Positions 23,760 to 25,120 of a stretch of 25,120 bases of DNA are shown piece by piece. The notes under the pieces are model-generated. The model ran no database searches, was not told where the DNA came from, and saw only the letters and a program-made list of their open reading frames with translations. The position numbers and the translations under genes are program-made. Where the stretch lies: the NCBI GenBank assembly GCA_037968835.1, contig JBBKWG010000039.1, positions 1-25,120 of the forward strand. Reading direction: 5' to 3'. How positions within the stretch are numbered: position 1 is the first letter of the stretch; each line of letters starts with the position of its first letter. This DNA is from JBBKWG01 sp037968835 (GTDB lineage Bacteria > Pseudomonadota > Alphaproteobacteria > Rhodobacterales > Rhodobacteraceae).

Positions 23760-24509
23760 ATGAACGAAGCGCAGGTAATCGAGCGCCCCAGAACGCATGC
23801 CAGCCCGCTAAGGCGGAAGCTGGACCTTCTGACGTCACTCACTGACGAGGATCGAAATTTCCTTGAGAAACTCGAAAACGGGGGAACGACTTACCGCGCC
23901 GGGACGCAATATATATTCGACGGGCAAGCACTTTCCAAAATCCATGTCATTCGCAGCGGCTGGACCATGTGCTACAGCGAATTGGACGACGGTCGCCGTC
24001 AAATTCTGACTTTCGCCTTGCCAGGCGACATTGTCGGCTTGCATGCTTCGATCCGCAGGCGTGCGACATTTAACGCGTCGGCAATTACTCGCAGCCAGAT
24101 TACGTCGATGGAAGCACCCGGTTCGGGTAGCCTTTATGCGGCTCATCCGCGGTTGGGAGAAGCTTTCAGCCGATCCATGGCGCAGGATGCCTTGCTTCTT
24201 AACAATCAAGCGATGCGCTTGGGTCGCATGACCGCTTACGAGCGCGTTTGCCATCTGATCGTTGAACTTTGGTACCGACTGGACGCTGTGGGATTGATCG
24301 AAGACGGGCGGATGCCGTTTCCATTGACGCAAAGCGTGATTTCCGACGCGTTGGGCCTAAGCCTCGTCCATGTCAATCGACAGTTCGTGCAGCTTCGCCG
24401 CGAAGGGTCTATTCGTCTGGACCGCAGGCAGCTTTCAATTCTGGATTTCGAGAAGGTGTGCGCAGCGGCGCATTATAATCCCGATCACTACGAAAGCATC
24501 CGGCGCTAG
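23760..24509 (+). CDS. Crp/Fnr-family transcriptional regulator
   Basis: A 249-residue DNA-binding regulator. Residues 20-150 form a cyclic-nucleotide-binding-type beta-barrel sensor (YRAGTQYIFDGQALSKIHVIRSG, then RRQILTFALPGDIVGLHA), followed by the dimer helix (about 135-155). The C-terminal domain has a winged helix-turn-helix at about 188-213 (FPLTQSVISDALGLSLVHVNRQFVQLRREG). It has no N-terminal CxxC group as in FNR, and its few cysteines (C71, C164, C234) are scattered, so it does not hold an oxygen-sensing 4Fe-4S cluster. Its signal and targets cannot be told. GGAG lies eight bases before the ATG. The gene ends SIRR with TAG, and the IS element begins right there: the last base of the stop may belong to the insertion sequence. 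Confidence 0.92.
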   Translation: MNEAQVIERPRTHASPLRRKLDLLTSLTDEDRNFLEKLENGGTTYRAGTQYIFDGQALSKIHVIRSGWTMCYSELDDGRRQILTFALPGDIVGLHASIRRRATFNASAITRSQITSMEAPGSGSLYAAHPRLGEAFSRSMAQDALLLNNQAMRLGRMTAYERVCHLIVELWYRLDAVGLIEDGRMPFPLTQSVISDALGLSLVHVNRQFVQLRREGSIRLDRRQLSILDFEKVCAAAHYNPDHYESIRR

Positions 24510-24514
24510 TGTTC

Positions 24515-24563
24515 CCCGACTGACATAGGATTCCCTATTAGGTTCAGGCGTGTCATTGTCGGG
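24515..24563. repeat. Imperfect inverted repeat in the leader of the transposase gene
   Basis: CCCGACTGACA (24515-24525) pairs with TGTCATTGTCGGG (24551-24563) imperfectly. Inside, ATAGG (24525-24529) and CCTAT (24534-24538) form a perfect small hairpin with a four-base loop. Such structure next to the left end of an IS may be a transposase binding site or dampen translation of the transposase. Confidence 0.4.
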
Positions 24564-24565
24564 CT

Positions 24566-25120
24566 ATGAGACGCGATGACATTTGCCTGTATCTGAACCC
24601 CGACGACCGTGCGCAGCTTCAAGCTCTTGTCATCGACCGCAACACTCCGCGCAAACTGGTCTGGCGGGCCGAGATCGTGCTGGCGACTGCTGATGGCCAT
24701 GGCACCAACCAGATCATGCGACGTTCGAGCACCTCGAAGCCCACCGTCTGGCGATGGCAGGGGCGCTACCTTGACGAGGGCTTGGTCGGGCTCATGCGCG
24801 ACAAGACCAGGCCATCAAGGGTGCCGCCGCTGCCGCGGGAAACGCGCCTGAAGGTGATCGCCAAGACGGTGCAGGAGAGCCCGCCCAACGCCACCCACTG
24901 GAGCCGCGCGTCGATGGCCGAGGCGGTGGGCATCTCGCCGTCGAGCGCGGGCCGCATTTGGGCTGAAGCGGGGTTGAAATCGCATCTGGCGCATGGCTTT
25001 GAGGTCTCGAACGACCCGATGTTCGAGGAGAAAGTCACCGACATCGTGGGGCTTTATCTCGATCCGCCGGAGCGGGCCGTCGTGCTGTGCGTCGATGAGA
25101 AATCCCAGATCCAGGCGCTG
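24566..25120 (+). CDS. IS630-family transposase, N-terminal part
   Basis: The first 185 codons of a transposase; the rest lies beyond the right edge. It starts MRRDDICLYLNPDDRAQLQAL, followed by two helix-turn-helix segments. The first contains ADGHGTNQIMRRSSTSKPTVWRW and the second THWSRASMAEAVGISPSSAGRIW, a paired-type DNA-binding layout normal for IS630. The linker has GLVGLMRDKTRPSR, which resembles the GxxGLxDxxRxGR motif. The visible part ends VVLCVDEKSQIQAL, the start of the DDE catalytic domain with the first Asp in the CVDEKSQ motif that is characteristic of the group. The ATG at 24566 has a poor ribosome site. No frameshift or stop is seen in the visible portion, so this part of the gene looks intact. 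Confidence 0.9.
   Translation, partial: MRRDDICLYLNPDDRAQLQALVIDRNTPRKLVWRAEIVLATADGHGTNQIMRRSSTSKPTVWRWQGRYLDEGLVGLMRDKTRPSRVPPLPRETRLKVIAKTVQESPPNATHWSRASMAEAVGISPSSAGRIWAEAGLKSHLAHGFEVSNDPMFEEKVTDIVGLYLDPPERAVVLCVDEKSQIQAL

Larger units (their letters stand above)
24509..25120 (+). mobile_element. IS630-family insertion sequence, left part
   Basis: The element is identified by its transposase gene and runs off the right edge, so its right end and size are unseen. IS630 elements insert at TA and duplicate it. The TA in the Crp/Fnr stop codon (24507-24508) is a natural target, which would place the left end at 24509, but the terminal repeat cannot be confirmed without the other end. Confidence 0.6.

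Noticed and set aside
23507..23760. Open minus-strand frame of about 84 codons across the gap before the Crp/Fnr gene
   Set aside because: Its ATG would share the CATG at the regulator start, it has no clear ribosome site, no recognisable domain, and it covers the likely promoter. A small cysteine-containing protein cannot be fully excluded.

Overview
The window looks like chromosomal DNA of an alphaproteobacterium, most likely of the Rhodobacterales/Roseobacter group. The reasons are the GC-rich coding style, the frequent TTG starts with good Shine-Dalgarno sequences, and familiar gene neighbourhoods: pyrB / two small membrane proteins / pyrC-like / plsY on one strand, udg-lysE-moaB overlapping on the other, clpS / rsmC-like / SDR / hemF, and ycjX-ycjF next to truA. 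No rRNA, tRNA, CRISPR array or prophage was seen. Most of the sequence is ordinary housekeeping; the only clear mobile DNA is an IS630-type element cut by the right edge.

Layout. 1-3607 (minus): a pyrimidine operon read from pyrB through a PH-like two-TM protein, a tail-anchored protein and a dihydroorotase-like protein lacking its catalytic residues, into plsY, which is cut by the left edge. 3784-5704 (plus): family-4-like uracil-DNA glycosylase, LysE/RhtB exporter and MoaB, joined by two ATGA overlaps. 5742-10641 (plus): a well-formed promoter followed by an RND efflux adaptor and pump, both with C-terminal extensions. 10668-14464: a DsbD N-terminal-domain protein (minus), AlgH/YqgE (plus), a D,D-carboxypeptidase with a SPOR domain (minus, TTG start) and a HAD phosphatase (minus). 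14557-17736 (plus): clpS, an RsmC-like methyltransferase, an SDR with an altered active site, and hemF, with a possible FNR box in front of hemF. 17813-20075: a HupE/UreJ-like membrane protein and a DUF4198 exported protein whose start codons overlap head to head. 20140-20904 (minus): truA. 21061-23486 (plus): ycjX and ycjF, coupled by ATGA. 23760-24509 (plus): a Crp/Fnr-type regulator, followed directly by the IS630-type element to the window end.

The longest stretch without a gene is 273 bases (23487-23759). It holds short direct and inverted repeats that may be operators of the Crp/Fnr gene. All other gaps are under 180 bases. The most unusual local features are the shared CATG start of the HupE/DUF4198 pair, and the series of enzyme-family proteins that lack hallmark residues (dihydroorotase-like, uracil-DNA glycosylase, SDR). 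I did not find a clearly new multi-gene system; the HupE/DUF4198 pair and the membrane proteins inside the pyr operon are the best candidates for undescribed function.
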